Shown here: positions 63,323 through 64,000 of the stretch, in pieces | Position numbering within the stretch: the first letter of the stretch is position 1 | How the letters are laid out: the number at the start of each line of letters is the position of its first letter | Assembly: GCF_024721115.1 (NCBI RefSeq) | Contig: NZ_JAMDHK010000005.1 | Location: 62,001-126,000, forward strand | Reading direction: 5' to 3' | From: Salipiger pentaromativorans | GTDB lineage: Bacteria > Pseudomonadota > Alphaproteobacteria > Rhodobacterales > Rhodobacteraceae | DNA length: 64,000 bases | Made by a program: the position numbers and the translations under genes | Notes under the pieces: model-generated | What the model saw: only the letters and a program-made list of their open reading frames with translations | Told to the model about the DNA's origin: nothing | The model's database searches: none

Positions 63323-64000
63323 CCGCATCACCGCCGGCCTGATGCGCCTTTATGAGGATCAGGGGCACCGCATCGTCTTCTGGTATGACGCCGCCCGTGA
63401 TCTCCGCGGGGCGTTCGATTCGGTGGACCTGCCCGGCGTCACCAAACTGGAGATCGCCAACAACGAATTCGGCCTGAAATACCGCATGTTGCGGCAGGAA
63501 CCGAAGGCGCGGTTTCTGCTCTACAAGGATGGCCCTGAGCCACCGATGCCTGAGAACTGGCTGCTGGATGTACAACTGGCCAGCGCCATCTTTCGCGCCG
63601 ATCAGGCAGCGATCTGGGTCGCGGATCTCGGCATTCCGGCGAAATACGAAGCCGCCGTGCGCGATCACGCCGAATTCTACCGTTCCGGCAAACGGTTGGA
63701 AGCGCTGCGCGCGATCGAGCGCGAGCGGCCTTCGCAAAGCGCCAATGATGTCCGCCGCAAGATGCTGGCAGTCTGCGCTGGTGCGGATGGCGATCTCGAT
63801 ACGGTGATCGAGGCGTTGCTGGCCGAACTGGCCGAAGGCTGTGATGACGCGCTGAAGCTGATGGATCGGGTCGGGCTGACAGAGTTCTTCTGGAAGGACG
63901 TGGCCGCGCGTTATGGCTATGCGGCGGATGCGCCGGATTTTCAGGATTTCGCCATCACGCTGTTTTCCAGCGCTTGGGCGCGGGCCATGGGAGAAGCTGC
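63315..64000 (+). CDS. pglZ: PglZ, BREX phosphatase (partial)
   Basis: The first 228 residues are visible; the gene runs past the window. ITAGLMRLYEDQGHRIVFWY, FLLYKDGPEPPMPENWLLDV and DVQLASAIFRADQAAIWVAD match the PglZ N-terminus of type 1 BREX (full length about 830-880). The alkaline-phosphatase-type catalytic domain is beyond the edge. brxL should follow if the system is complete. Confidence 0.9.
   Translation, partial: MTDRITAGLMRLYEDQGHRIVFWYDAARDLRGAFDSVDLPGVTKLEIANNEFGLKYRMLRQEPKARFLLYKDGPEPPMPENWLLDVQLASAIFRADQAAIWVADLGIPAKYEAAVRDHAEFYRSGKRLEALRAIERERPSQSANDVRRKMLAVCAGADGDLDTVIEALLAELAEGCDDALKLMDRVGLTEFFWKDVAARYGYAADAPDFQDFAITLFSSAWARAMGEA

Overview
The window looks like a GC-rich alphaproteobacterial chromosome, most likely Rhodobacterales/Paracoccus-like by gene content. 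It carries one large integrative and conjugative element (ICE) that starts at an initiator tRNA gene and runs off the right edge. There are no rRNA genes, CRISPR arrays or recognisable IS transposases.

Chromosomal flank (1-4.6 kb): the 5' part of a fused HyuA-HyuB hydantoinase/5-oxoprolinase gene, transcribed leftward and cut by the window start. It diverges from an IclR regulator, with an inverted-repeat operator between them. Next comes an initiator tRNA-Met (4530-4606) with its terminator. A large serine recombinase on the minus strand ends inside that tRNA, so its C-terminus is encoded by tRNA antisense. This places the left ICE junction here.

Left cargo (6.2-13.7 kb): a small protein co-directional with the recombinase, a TacA/TacT toxin-antitoxin pair, and a tight leftward five-gene operon behind one good sigma70-type promoter. 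The operon encodes a DUF6088 antitoxin, an AbiEii nucleotidyltransferase toxin, a SIR2 NADase, a HerA ATPase and a DEDDh exonuclease.

DNA-handling block (13.9-28.3 kb): an ArdC anti-restriction protein, DUF2958, a long ParB, several small unknown proteins, a 1440-residue methyltransferase/Strawberry-notch helicase, a toprim protein, a DUF2493 (SLOG-like) protein, an orphan nuclease-like protein and a membrane protein. Three of these genes share a conserved leader that can fold into the same two-stem structure directly before the ribosome binding site. This is the most unusual signal in the window.

Plasmid/ICE core (28.9-52.1 kb): DUF736 genes, HipBA, small HTH and DUF2285 regulators (one frameshifted), RepA with iteron- and DnaA-box-like sequence inside its own gene, ParA, a small partner protein, DUF2840, the TraF peptidase, a lytic transglycosylase, a candidate oriT, a DUF3363 relaxase, the TraG coupling protein, a CopG protein and trbBCDEJKLFGI plus DUF2274. 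The order matches the Tn4371 family of ICEs, but here with a serine recombinase.

Right cargo (52.1-64 kb): a TetR regulator with paired operators facing a 24-codon stub of a lost gene, a LysR regulator, then a type 1 BREX phage-defence operon: brxR (WYL), brxA, brxB, brxC, pglX and the start of pglZ. A lower-GC block inside pglX suggests exchange of the target-recognition region. brxL would be expected past the right edge.
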